The position numbers were made by a program, and so were the translations under genes. Below are positions 9,367-18,827 of a stretch of 64,000 bases of DNA, piece by piece. The notes beneath the pieces were generated by a model. That model saw only the letters and a list, made by a program, of their open reading frames with translations. It had not been told where the DNA came from and made no database searches. This DNA comes from JACJYM01 sp965230495 (lineage in GTDB: Bacteria; Bacteroidota; Bacteroidia; Chitinophagales; Saprospiraceae). Numbering within the stretch: position 1 is the first letter of the stretch; every line of letters begins with the position of its first letter. The stretch lies in contig OZ246004.1 of the NCBI GenBank assembly GCA_965230495.1, positions 1,116,001 through 1,180,000 of the forward strand. Reading direction: 5' to 3'.

Positions 9367-12300
9367 GTGTTAAAAGATGTTATATGCACCATCTCTTTTC
9401 TATTCACATTAAGCTCTTTAGTCGGACAACCTTGGATGCAGGGAAATGAAACACCTGATCAGAATCCGAATTTTTTTGAAATTCAATCCCAATTCGAAGA
9501 ATACTGGAAAAATAAAACGGTGGAAAGAGGAAAAGGTTTCAAACCTTTCAAAAGATGGGAATGGTATTGGGAAATGAGAGTGGACGAGGAAGGTAATTTC
9601 CCTCCCGCAGGAATTAATAGGTTGGAATACAATAATTACTTATCCACTCACAAAGTTGATAACTCATCACGAATGTCATGGAGTAGTTTAGGACCCAATT
9701 CAACAACGGGGGGTTATGCTGGTACCGGACGAATCAACGCAGTTGCATTTGATCCGGATAATGATAATATTATTTATGTAGGAGCTGCTGGAGGGGGAAT
9801 CTGGAAAACCACAAATGGTGGAACATCATGGACTTCACTAGGTGACGAACTTGCTAGTATTGGTGTTTCTGGAATAGTCGTACATCCAACTAATTCTGAC
9901 ATTATTTATTTAGCAACAGGAGATGGAGATGCCAGTGATAATTATTCTGTTGGAGTATTGAAGTCAACGGATGCTGGACTTACATGGAACACAACAGGTT
10001 TGGACTGGAGTGTGACCAACTTTAGAGTGATCAGAGCGATGATAATGGATCCTGACGATAGCGATGTACTTATGGTTGCTTCTAGTGTTGGCATCTATAG
10101 AACTATTGATGCCGGAGTAAACTGGACTCAAGAAATAAGTGGTAACTTTTATGACATCGAGCTAAATCCACTTGCTTCCACTGATATCTTTTACGCTTGT
10201 ACTTCTAATAAATTGTACAAATCGAGTAATAACGGTGATTCTTGGACCGAAAAACAAACCATCTCGGGAAGTAATCGATTAGCTTTGGCTACTACAGCAG
10301 ATGACGACACATATGTTTATGCTTTAAGCTCTCTATCAGGGAACAATGGTTTCAACGGTTTATTCAGATCAACGGATAGCGGAGAATCATATACTGAACA
10401 ATCGGATACTCCTAACCTCTTGGGATGGAATTTCAATGGAGGTGATTCTGGAGGTCAAGGTTGGTATGATCTATGTATAGCTGCAGATCCAACTGACAAA
10501 GATGTTATTTATACCGGAGGTGTTAATACTTGGAAATCCACTGACGGAGGTGTCAATTGGTCTATAAATACAATGTGGTATGGTGGCACTTCTGCTCCAG
10601 AAGTGCATGCTGATAAACACGCTATGGAATGGCAAGATGATAATACTTTGTGGCAAGGAAATGATGGAGGAATTTATGTAACATCTGATGGAGGAAGTAC
10701 TTGGACAGATAAAACTGCTGATATGGTTATTAGTCAGATGTATAGAATAGCAGTTTCTCAAACTGATACTAAGGTGATAGCCGGATTACAAGACAATGGA
10801 ACTAAACTAAAGGGTACAGGTTCTACATGGACAGATGAAATAGGAGGTGATGGAATGGACTGTGCTATTAAACCTACGGATTCTAATGTGATGTACGGAA
10901 GTCTCTACTATGGTGATATTAGAAGATCAACAAATGGAGGAGGTTCTTGGACTGATATTCAAAATAACATATCCGGTAACCCCAGTGGAGCATGGGTTAC
11001 TCCATTTATTTTAGATCCTAGTAATCCTTCTACTATAATAGCAGGTTTTAAAGATGTGTATAAATCAACTAATCAAGGAAACTCTTGGACTACTATTGGC
11101 TCAGGATTGACATCCAATAATTTATCCTATGTTGCTATTGCTCCATCCAACTCTAATTATATTTATGTCGGAAGAGGCAATCAGTTATGGAGAACAACTG
11201 ATGGAGGAACCAATTGGTCTACATTGAGTGGGCCTGGAAATAATACCAATAAGTTAGTAGTTAATCCTAGTGACCCTGATCATATATATGCCACAAGATC
11301 TAATTATACTGCTGGTCAAAAAGTATATGAATCGTTGGACGGAGGATCTTCATGGACAAATATTTCAGGAACATTGCCGAACATACCAGCCAATACCATA
11401 TGTTTTCATGATGATGGAGATGAAACTCTTTATGTCGGTATGGACATTGGAGTTTATTATCGTAATAATAATACATCAGATTGGATCCTTTATGATACTG
11501 CTCTCCCAAATGTAGAAATAACGGATTTAGAGGTTATAGTACAGGATAATGAAATATATGCTGGCACTTATGGCAGAGGGTTATGGAAGGCAGCCACAAT
11601 TGGAGAATCAGTCGTATGTTTAACACCTATAAATTTAGCGGCTTCTAACATAGATTATAATTCCATGGATTTTTCCTGGAGTGCTCCGACTACACCACCC
11701 TTAAATGGTTATGAGTGGGCTTATTCTACTTCACCTCTTAATCCTACGTCTGGTACTACAACTACTGGATTAACAGTTTCTTTGTCGAGTTTAGAAAGTG
11801 GAACCGAATATTATTTATATGTAAGATCTCTTTGTGATGGCCTCAATTCCAGCTGGACATCTATAGGGCCGATTACTACAAAACAAGATTGTGGCGATAT
11901 CTTTTATGATACTGGAGGTGACTTAGGTGATTATGCCAATCAAGAAGATATTACTACTGTACTATGTTCTTCGGTAGCTGACACGGCTATGGTCTTTACA
12001 TTTGAAGATTTCAACGTAGAATCAACTTGGGATGCCTTGTATATACATAATGGGGATAGTAATATGGATGAAATATTTGATAGTGGTAATCCTGCTACTC
12101 AGGCAGGTTATCCTGCTGGTGGGTACTACGGCTCATCAATTCCTGGTCCATTTACTTCTACAGACTCAACAGGGTGTTTAACTACAAGGTTTAGAAGTGA
12201 TACTTATGTTACCGAGTTAGGATGGAAAATAAATATTACTTGTGCAGAACTGTGTTCTGAAATGGTCAGCAATCCTTTAGATAATGGCTGGGGCTCTCTA

Positions 12301-12678
12301 AGGAGAACAATTAAATGTGCTGACACTAATGATACGATAGATATGCAAAACTATCTAACTGGAGATACATTGTTTATCGATTCTACTATTGTGCTTGATA
12401 AAAATATCTCTTTGATTCAATCTGCAGGTAGTATTGTGTATATCAAGGTCAATGGTGATGGCCCTGCATTTACAATTAATAGTGGTGCAAGTTGTGAACT
12501 TGAGTACATTAATATAATAAGTGGTTCTCAGAATGAAGGAAGGGCTATTCTTAATAATGGGTCTTTGATTTTGGATAATGTGAATATATATGATTCTCTT
12601 TCATCAGATGCAGGGTCCGTTATTCAAAATAATGGAAGCATTGAAATATATGGAGTAACCAATATTCAAACAGAATAA
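9367..12678 (+). CDS. secreted Asp-box (BNR/VPS10-like) beta-propeller protein with FN3 and CUB-like domains
   Basis: An 1103-residue protein starting at GTG; an in-frame stop lies just upstream, and the GTG start gives a signal peptide ending near SSLVGQ. Residues about 105-745 hold roughly eleven Asp-box units of the form SxDxGxSW (TNGGTSWTSL, TDAGLTWNTT, TDGGTNWSTL and others), which fold as sialidase/sortilin-like propellers. An FN3 domain follows at about 755-840, then a CUB-like Cys-containing domain (about 845-965), then about 130 residues of beta-helix-like sequence. The family includes cell-surface glycan-binding and glycoside-cleaving proteins, but no catalytic set can be assigned. 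It ends without a recognisable T9SS sorting domain. It is convergent with glpK. Confidence 0.8.
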   Translation: MLKDVICTISFLFTLSSLVGQPWMQGNETPDQNPNFFEIQSQFEEYWKNKTVERGKGFKPFKRWEWYWEMRVDEEGNFPPAGINRLEYNNYLSTHKVDNSSRMSWSSLGPNSTTGGYAGTGRINAVAFDPDNDNIIYVGAAGGGIWKTTNGGTSWTSLGDELASIGVSGIVVHPTNSDIIYLATGDGDASDNYSVGVLKSTDAGLTWNTTGLDWSVTNFRVIRAMIMDPDDSDVLMVASSVGIYRTIDAGVNWTQEISGNFYDIELNPLASTDIFYACTSNKLYKSSNNGDSWTEKQTISGSNRLALATTADDDTYVYALSSLSGNNGFNGLFRSTDSGESYTEQSDTPNLLGWNFNGGDSGGQGWYDLCIAADPTDKDVIYTGGVNTWKSTDGGVNWSINTMWYGGTSAPEVHADKHAMEWQDDNTLWQGNDGGIYVTSDGGSTWTDKTADMVISQMYRIAVSQTDTKVIAGLQDNGTKLKGTGSTWTDEIGGDGMDCAIKPTDSNVMYGSLYYGDIRRSTNGGGSWTDIQNNISGNPSGAWVTPFILDPSNPSTIIAGFKDVYKSTNQGNSWTTIGSGLTSNNLSYVAIAPSNSNYIYVGRGNQLWRTTDGGTNWSTLSGPGNNTNKLVVNPSDPDHIYATRSNYTAGQKVYESLDGGSSWTNISGTLPNIPANTICFHDDGDETLYVGMDIGVYYRNNNTSDWILYDTALPNVEITDLEVIVQDNEIYAGTYGRGLWKAATIGESVVCLTPINLAASNIDYNSMDFSWSAPTTPPLNGYEWAYSTSPLNPTSGTTTTGLTVSLSSLESGTEYYLYVRSLCDGLNSSWTSIGPITTKQDCGDIFYDTGGDLGDYANQEDITTVLCSSVADTAMVFTFEDFNVESTWDALYIHNGDSNMDEIFDSGNPATQAGYPAGGYYGSSIPGPFTSTDSTGCLTTRFRSDTYVTELGWKINITCAELCSEMVSNPLDNGWGSLRRTIKCADTNDTIDMQNYLTGDTLFIDSTIVLDKNISLIQSAGSIVYIKVNGDGPAFTINSGASCELEYINIISGSQNEGRAILNNGSLILDNVNIYDSLSSDAGSVIQNNGSIEIYGVTNIQTE

Positions 12679-12693
12679 AACCTGTTTTTACGG

Positions 12694-14184
12694 TTAAGAG
12701 AGTGTTTTACTAATGGCCTCAGACCATTTTAAAAGTTGGTTTTTTCTTGTCTCTTCATCCATTTGAGAGTAGAATTTTGTTGATTTAGAATTAATCTTGG
12801 TTAAGTCATCCCAGGTACAGAAGTTGCTTTGTATACCTGCAAGCATGGCCACACCTAACCCTGTACATTCTATGTTTTCAGATTTACAAATGGTAACATT
12901 TAATATATCGGATTGAAATTGCATCAAGTAATTGTTATTTGAAGCTCCACCATCAACGGCCAGTTCTGATAACTTAATATTACTATTATTTTCCATTACC
13001 CTTAAAAGGTCATAGGTCTGAAACGCTATAGATTCCAGGCCTGCTCTGACCATATGATTTGCATTTGTATCTCGTGTGATTCCATAAATAGCTCCTCGGG
13101 AATACATATCCCAATATGGAGCTCCTAATCCGGTAAAAGCAGGAACAATTACCACTCCCCCTGAATCATCTACCTGTAAGGCATTGACTTCAGACTCTTC
13201 AGATGTCTTGATCCAATTCATGTTGTCACGCATCCATTGTATAACTGCTCCTCCAATGAATATGGAGCCTTCCATTGCATATTGCACTCGCTTGCCAATT
13301 TTCCATGCTACCGTGGTTAATAACCCATTATTGGAATGAAATATTTCTTCTCCAATATTCATTAACATAAAACATCCTGTACCATAGGTATTTTTTGCCA
13401 TACCGGAATCAAAGCATTTTTGACCAAATAGAGCTGCTTGTTGATCTCCCAAAACTCCAGTGATTGGAATACCTTCACCAAACAGATAACAAGTTCCAAA
13501 ATCATCAGCTGATGATTTAACTTCAGGTAGAATATTTTCCGAAATGTCAAAATAAGATAGTAAACGATCATCCCATTCTAGGCTTGAGATATTGAAGAGC
13601 ATAGTTCTGCTAGCATTACTAACATCAGTAGTAAAGCTCTCTCCTCTCGTCAAATTCCAAATAAGCCAGGTATCAATTGTTCCTATCATCAACCGGTTTT
13701 CCTCCATAAGGTATTTGCTGGTGGCAACATTATTGAGAATCCAGTGAATCTTTGTACCTGAAAAGTATGAGTCAATAACAAGCCCCGTATTATGCCTAAT
13801 ATATTCTGAAATAATTGAATCTTTCTTTATTTCATCGCATATGCCTGCCGTTCTTTTATCTTGCCAAACGATCGCATTACAGATAGGTAGTCCCGTATCT
13901 TTGTCCCAAGCCACCACTGTTTCTCTCTGATTAGTTACCCCAATTGCAGCTATTTGATTTGGATTGACATCTGATACTCTTAATGCTTCCTTAATCGTGT
14001 GTAGCTGAGTGTTCCAAATATCTAAGGGATCGTGCTCCACCCACCCATTATGAGGATATATTTGTTGAATTTCCCTTTGAGCCGAAGCAATAATTTGAAA
14101 TCTCCTATCCAACAATAGGGTCCTCGAACTGGTTGTCCCTTGATCAATGGCCAGAATATATTTTTTTTCGATACTGTTATGCAT
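12694..14184 (-). CDS. glpK: glycerol kinase
   Basis: A 496-residue FGGY-family kinase that phosphorylates glycerol to sn-glycerol 3-phosphate in the cytoplasm. It shows the DQGTTSSRT phosphate loop at the start, GWVEHDPLDIW, VTNQRET, IVWQDKRT, the GVLGDQQAALFGQ segment and GGASNNNYLMQFQSDIL, all typical of GlpK at normal length. It is the last gene of the long minus-strand glycoside locus, 12 bases after the sodium symporter gene. No glpF or glpD is next to it, so its place here suggests that the substrate of the locus releases glycerol. Other FGGY kinases are less likely given these motifs. Confidence 0.95.
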   Translation of the reverse strand: MHNSIEKKYILAIDQGTTSSRTLLLDRRFQIIASAQREIQQIYPHNGWVEHDPLDIWNTQLHTIKEALRVSDVNPNQIAAIGVTNQRETVVAWDKDTGLPICNAIVWQDKRTAGICDEIKKDSIISEYIRHNTGLVIDSYFSGTKIHWILNNVATSKYLMEENRLMIGTIDTWLIWNLTRGESFTTDVSNASRTMLFNISSLEWDDRLLSYFDISENILPEVKSSADDFGTCYLFGEGIPITGVLGDQQAALFGQKCFDSGMAKNTYGTGCFMLMNIGEEIFHSNNGLLTTVAWKIGKRVQYAMEGSIFIGGAVIQWMRDNMNWIKTSEESEVNALQVDDSGGVVIVPAFTGLGAPYWDMYSRGAIYGITRDTNANHMVRAGLESIAFQTYDLLRVMENNSNIKLSELAVDGGASNNNYLMQFQSDILNVTICKSENIECTGLGVAMLAGIQSNFCTWDDLTKINSKSTKFYSQMDEETRKNQLLKWSEAISKTLS

Positions 14185-14196
14185 TCATCAGTTAAA

Positions 14197-15837
14197 CTAG
14201 TAGTTCAAAAGAATCAATCCCACAATAAGTAATAATATCATAGCCTGATATCTATAATTTTTATACCATGGCAACTCTTTTAGTGTCAACGTTTCTTTAC
14301 GATACTCATCAACCGTCCATATTGTGCTATTTAGTTTTTCAGCAGAAGGAGTTCCAGTTAGCATACTAAATATGTATATGGTAAGAGAACATATAGTAAA
14401 ATGGATACCTGCCATGTACAGAAAATTCGGAAAATCCCAATTAAAATCATAAATAGAATTCAATATTAAAGCAACCGAAATAGGAATTCCAACTATAATA
14501 CCGGCAATAGCTCCTTTATTATTAACTTTTTTAGAAAATAGTCCTAACACAAATAAAGCAACAACCGGGGGACTAAACCATGCAAGGGTCTGTTGCAAAT
14601 ATCCCCATAGACCATCAAATTTACCAATTTGAGGGGCAATTAGTATAGCTAGAATCATAACAACAATAGTAACCAGTCGTCCCACTTTCATTAATGACTT
14701 CGTATCAGCCTCTGGTCTCATTTTCTTATAAAAATCCATGGTAAACAAAGTTGAAACGGAATTCATACCAGAATCTAAACTGGACATCATGGCAGCAATC
14801 AACCCTGCCAAGACTATTCCTAAAAGCCCTTGAGGTAAAAAATCAAACAATAAAGAGGGGTAGATTCCATCAATATTCATTAATTCATTTGATTGATTAA
14901 GAGCTTTAATCTTTTCAACTCCATTTTCAGTAACGGTTTTTATAGGGTACAAAACCCTTGCAAAAGCCCCTGGAAAAATCATTATAAATAAAATCGACAA
15001 TTTCAAAAACCCTGCAAACATTGATCCCCACTGTCCTTGTCTAACATTTTTAGATGCCAATGTTCTCTGAGTAATGTATTGGTTGGTTCCCCAAAAATAA
15101 AAACCAATAATCAATACACCAGTGAAAATACCCGGGTATGGTAAAGCTGGGTCATCTATTCCCTTTATTATTTCGAAATGCGAAGGATCGCTAATAACTT
15201 CTGATACTGCTTGCCATCCGCCTGCTGCGTTATAGGCAAAATATGTGATAATTAATGAACCAAATATCAATACTATAGCCTGAACGGCATCGGTATATAC
15301 TACTGCTGCGAGTCCTCCAGAAATAGTATAAATACCCGCAATTATGGCCAAAATAATTACCGTGAGTGATAAACTTACTTCCGGAAATATCATATTAATT
15401 ACAACTCCTCCAGCATACAAAGTAGCCGATACGTCAACTAATACATTAAGGATAATTGCTATTCCTGAAGCGTAAGCTCTAACCGGATAACTAAATCTAT
15501 TTTCGAGGTATTCAGGAATTGTGAAGATTTTGTTCTTTAGATAAAATGGAAGAAAAAATACGGCGAATATAATAAGAATAACCACTGCCATCCACTCATA
15601 CGTATAAACAGAGAACCCATCCTTATACCCAGCTCCTGCCAAACCGACTAAACTGTTGCTAGACATATTAGATGCAAAAAGAGAGAAACCTATTAATGGC
15701 CACGTCAAATTACGTCCAGCCAAAAAATAATCTTCTGCATCCTTATGTTTTTTTCCAAAATAAAAACCAAGTAATATGACAAAAATCAAATAAGTAATAA
15801 TAATACCCAAATCAAGATTAGAAAGCGAAAAATTCAT
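14197..15837 (-). CDS. sodium:solute symporter (SSS/SGLT family)
   Basis: A 546-residue inner-membrane protein with about 14 hydrophobic segments. Family marks are AEDYFLAGRNLTWPLIGFSL at the N-terminus, the YTISGGLAAVVYTDAVQ helix and a GTNQYITQRTLAS segment as in SGLT-type sugar transporters. It would import a sugar or sugar-like solute together with Na+, which suits a marine cell. It lies between the PAP2-like lipoprotein gene (1-base gap) and glpK in the glycoside locus. The likely cargo is a product of that locus such as glucose, a disaccharide or glycerol glucoside; the sequence does not fix which. Confidence 0.9.
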   Translation of the reverse strand: MNFSLSNLDLGIIITYLIFVILLGFYFGKKHKDAEDYFLAGRNLTWPLIGFSLFASNMSSNSLVGLAGAGYKDGFSVYTYEWMAVVILIIFAVFFLPFYLKNKIFTIPEYLENRFSYPVRAYASGIAIILNVLVDVSATLYAGGVVINMIFPEVSLSLTVIILAIIAGIYTISGGLAAVVYTDAVQAIVLIFGSLIITYFAYNAAGGWQAVSEVISDPSHFEIIKGIDDPALPYPGIFTGVLIIGFYFWGTNQYITQRTLASKNVRQGQWGSMFAGFLKLSILFIMIFPGAFARVLYPIKTVTENGVEKIKALNQSNELMNIDGIYPSLLFDFLPQGLLGIVLAGLIAAMMSSLDSGMNSVSTLFTMDFYKKMRPEADTKSLMKVGRLVTIVVMILAILIAPQIGKFDGLWGYLQQTLAWFSPPVVALFVLGLFSKKVNNKGAIAGIIVGIPISVALILNSIYDFNWDFPNFLYMAGIHFTICSLTIYIFSMLTGTPSAEKLNSTIWTVDEYRKETLTLKELPWYKNYRYQAMILLLIVGLILLNY

Positions 15838-15838
15838 A

Positions 15839-17167
15839 TTAATTAGTTTTTAATTTCAAGTTTTCAACAATATATTTTCCCACTTCTTTCCCTTGGGTTA
15901 CTCCATCTGTTATGGCAGGCATATAGTGAATACCACCATATAATCTACTAATAGCAGCTTCAGCAGCAGCGGATTGGAAAGAATCAAATGATCTGATCGG
16001 CAGACCGTAAGGAACTTCGACATCATCTACAAAGTCAAAATTATTTCCAAAAATAGAACTTAACATAACAGAGGAAGCCGTAGATATCACACTATGGCCA
16101 CTTGTATGCTCAGGGAATGGAGGTGTTTGTAATGTAGGTATCCAATCAGGATCAAGATGTTCGTTTATTACGGATTCAGGTCTAATTAAATTACTTCTAT
16201 ATTTCTCATCCCAACAACTGATAAATGCATCAAAAAGAGTGATGCTCACTAATGCATGAGTTGACACCGTTTCGATAAGATCCATATCAGATTTTTCGCA
16301 AGCAATTCTTGTAATTCCCATCCAATGTCCACCAGGAGTTATTTTCTTAATTGCAAACATAACATGACCTGTTTGATTCATTACGTAAGGGTTACAATCC
16401 CAAAAACTAGCGATTTCCTTTTGTTCTTTATCAATGTTGTTAACTGTTTCATAAACTTCCAGGACTAATTTTCTAAAATCAGACCCTTCGCTCATATCAT
16501 AAGGAGGTGGTGGTACAGGAACAAACTGATTAGCAGAATCAATAACCATGGTACGGATTTTATTCCAATGAGGCTCTATTCCTTCCATATATGCTGGAGG
16601 AGTTGGCTTCCATTCCGATTTTTTATCTGTAATGGAAAACTTAGGCATAGATCTAGTTTGATTGTAGTTATCTTCATTTGACCATCTAATAATGTGATCT
16701 GATACCACTTTGGCATAATCTCTGGATTCGTTAAGTACTCTAGGGTGAATATTTAGATTCATAAATTGTGAATCGAGAGATGTAGTGAATAAATCGAATT
16801 TGTCTTCTGAAAAGATAAGATGTTTAGCTACATTATTAAATGCATAGATAGCGGCTAGTTCAAACGATACATCTTCAGACACTTCAATATTTAAAGAATC
16901 TAACCCTTTCAACTGACCTGCCAAGCTCTTATAGTTTTTATTTGCTCGACAGATAGCCTCGTAAGCAGCTATACTAGGATACGCATATACCCTACTGGCC
17001 ACAGGTGGTGAAAAAATATCATGAACAGAAATATCCGTAAGGTTCGAAACGGAGCTAAGGAAATAAGTGTTATCCGACAACTTCTCTGTATAGGTTTCTT
17101 TTGAAGCATATTCTTTACAAGAGAAAATTGTAATTGATATCATCACAAGTATTAAAACTTTTCTCAT
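15839..17167 (-). CDS. PAP2-superfamily / vanadium-dependent haloperoxidase-like lipoprotein
   Basis: A 442-residue predicted lipoprotein (IFSC lipobox, then KEYASKE). All three parts of the PAP2/vanadate-binding site are present: K-x6-RP as KYRSNLIRP, the PEHTSGHS segment, and SR-x5-H as SRLYGGIHYMP. The family includes acid phosphatases, vanadate haloperoxidases and many uncharacterised Bacteroidota members, so either phosphate-ester hydrolysis or halide oxidation is possible. Its ATG overlaps the stop of the GH13 gene by one base (TAATG), so it is translationally coupled to the sugar locus. A phosphatase acting on a phosphorylated glycoside in the periplasm is a reasonable guess, not a demonstrated role. 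Confidence 0.85.
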   Translation of the reverse strand: MRKVLILVMISITIFSCKEYASKETYTEKLSDNTYFLSSVSNLTDISVHDIFSPPVASRVYAYPSIAAYEAICRANKNYKSLAGQLKGLDSLNIEVSEDVSFELAAIYAFNNVAKHLIFSEDKFDLFTTSLDSQFMNLNIHPRVLNESRDYAKVVSDHIIRWSNEDNYNQTRSMPKFSITDKKSEWKPTPPAYMEGIEPHWNKIRTMVIDSANQFVPVPPPPYDMSEGSDFRKLVLEVYETVNNIDKEQKEIASFWDCNPYVMNQTGHVMFAIKKITPGGHWMGITRIACEKSDMDLIETVSTHALVSITLFDAFISCWDEKYRSNLIRPESVINEHLDPDWIPTLQTPPFPEHTSGHSVISTASSVMLSSIFGNNFDFVDDVEVPYGLPIRSFDSFQSAAAEAAISRLYGGIHYMPAITDGVTQGKEVGKYIVENLKLKTN

Positions 17168-18822
17168 TACGCTTTCGATTTTTTTTGTTTGTATAATCTA
17201 GCCTCCCAAGGCCTCATTCTTTCTACTTCATCTCCATAGTTGCATAACACCAGTTCACCGTATTTTTTGAAGCTTTGTTTAATGGTATCATCACTAAAGT
17301 TAAGAGCAATTGTATATACCTCCTTGTTCAGTGTTCTAGTGTATAAAAATATAGAGCTAACTTCTTGAGAAATATCATGATATTCTCCATAGATTAATGT
17401 TTCGTTATTTTTCCTCAAAGCCAACAACTTCTTGTAAAAGTTAAGAATAGAGTTTTCATCGGACTCCGCTAATTCCACATTTACTCTATCAAAATTAGGA
17501 TTTACACTTATCCAAGGAGTAGTTTCAGAGAATCCAGCATTTTTGTTTTTGTTCCATTGCATTGGCGTTCTTGCATTATCCCGTCCGTATGTATTTGCCA
17601 ATTCTATAAACTCTTCATTCGACATTCCTGACTGAGTGAATATTTCATAAAAGTTTAAGGTTTCCACATCTCTAAATTCGCTTATTGAATCGTATTTGAC
17701 ATTAGTCATTCCCAATTCACTACCTTGATATATACATGGAGTTCCTCTCAAGGTCAAAACAAGCATTCCCAACAACTTGGCACTTTCCTCACGGAACTTC
17801 CTATCATTGCCAAACCGTGACACCATTCTTACAAAATCATGATTGTCCATAAAAATACTTAACCATCCTTTATCTGAAATTACTCTATCCCAATCATTAA
17901 ATATCTTCCTAATCTCGTTTAAACCATATGGATGTTGGTCAAATCTTCCTTCGTTCCCAAATCCCAAGAACATATGATCTAAATGAAAAATCATGTTTAG
18001 TTCTCTACGATCTTCATCTACATAGGAAAGACCAATATCTGTTGATATACCTGGTCCCTCTCCAACTGTAAATACGTCATAATCACTTATTACGTCTTCG
18101 TATAACTCATTGATATATTCATGTACTCGAGGTCCATTAGAGTAAATATATTTTACAGTATCTCCAAATTTTTCATAAGGTGAGTCCGGGAAGTTCTGCC
18201 TTTTAGAAATCAGAGGTATCACATCCATTCTAAATCCATCAATACCTTTTTCTAGCCAATATTTTATGATATTTTTAATTTCGTTCCTCAATTCTACATT
18301 TTCCCAATTAAGATCTGGTTGTTTCTTTGTGAATATGTGAAGATAATATTCATCCGTAAGCTCATCGTACTGCCAGGCACTTCCGCCAAAGAAAGAGGTC
18401 CAATTATTGGGAGGTCCTCCATTTACTCCTTTTTTCCATATGTAAAAACCCCTGAATTTATTATCTATAGATTTTCTTGATTCTTTGAACCAATAATGCT
18501 CATCTGATGTATGGTTAACTACTAGGTCCATAATTAACTTAATATCCCTTTCATGAAGTAGATTTAGTAGCTGATCAAAATCATCCATGGTACCAAACTC
18601 CTCATGAATTGATAGATAGTCCCTTATATCATATCCATTATCATCATTAGGAGAATCATAAACGGGTCCTAACCATATTACATCGATTCCTAAGCTTTCT
18701 AAATAATCTACTTTTTCTATTATACCCTGTAAATCTCCAATGCCATCTGCATTACTATCTTTGAAACTTCTCGGATATATTTGATATATCACCTTTTCTT
18801 TCCACCATTTTCTACTAGTCAT
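17167..18822 (-). CDS. cytoplasmic GH13 alpha-glucosidase (oligo-1,6-glucosidase-like)
   Basis: A 551-residue family GH13 enzyme without a signal peptide. The N-terminus WWKEKVIYQIYPRSF and the DLVVNHTSDEH region I are classic for alpha-glucosidase/oligo-1,6-glucosidase/trehalulose-type GH13 members. The catalytic nucleophile is Asp200 in GFRMDV, the acid/base Glu255 in TVGEG, and the transition-state Asp329 in DNHD. QPDLNWEN at about 168-175 is the usual motif of small-oligosaccharide exo-enzymes. It should release glucose from short alpha-glucosides inside the cell. It lies 5 bases after the trehalase gene in the glycoside locus. Exact linkage cannot be read from the sequence; sucrose or glucosylglycerol activity is also possible in this group. 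Confidence 0.9.
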   Translation of the reverse strand: MTSRKWWKEKVIYQIYPRSFKDSNADGIGDLQGIIEKVDYLESLGIDVIWLGPVYDSPNDDNGYDIRDYLSIHEEFGTMDDFDQLLNLLHERDIKLIMDLVVNHTSDEHYWFKESRKSIDNKFRGFYIWKKGVNGGPPNNWTSFFGGSAWQYDELTDEYYLHIFTKKQPDLNWENVELRNEIKNIIKYWLEKGIDGFRMDVIPLISKRQNFPDSPYEKFGDTVKYIYSNGPRVHEYINELYEDVISDYDVFTVGEGPGISTDIGLSYVDEDRRELNMIFHLDHMFLGFGNEGRFDQHPYGLNEIRKIFNDWDRVISDKGWLSIFMDNHDFVRMVSRFGNDRKFREESAKLLGMLVLTLRGTPCIYQGSELGMTNVKYDSISEFRDVETLNFYEIFTQSGMSNEEFIELANTYGRDNARTPMQWNKNKNAGFSETTPWISVNPNFDRVNVELAESDENSILNFYKKLLALRKNNETLIYGEYHDISQEVSSIFLYTRTLNKEVYTIALNFSDDTIKQSFKKYGELVLCNYGDEVERMRPWEARLYKQKKSKA

Positions 18823-18827
18823 ATCTT

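Noticed and set aside
12679..12693. Weak AACC...GGTT hairpin between the Asp-box gene and glpK
   Set aside because: Only four paired bases and no U-tract in either direction.
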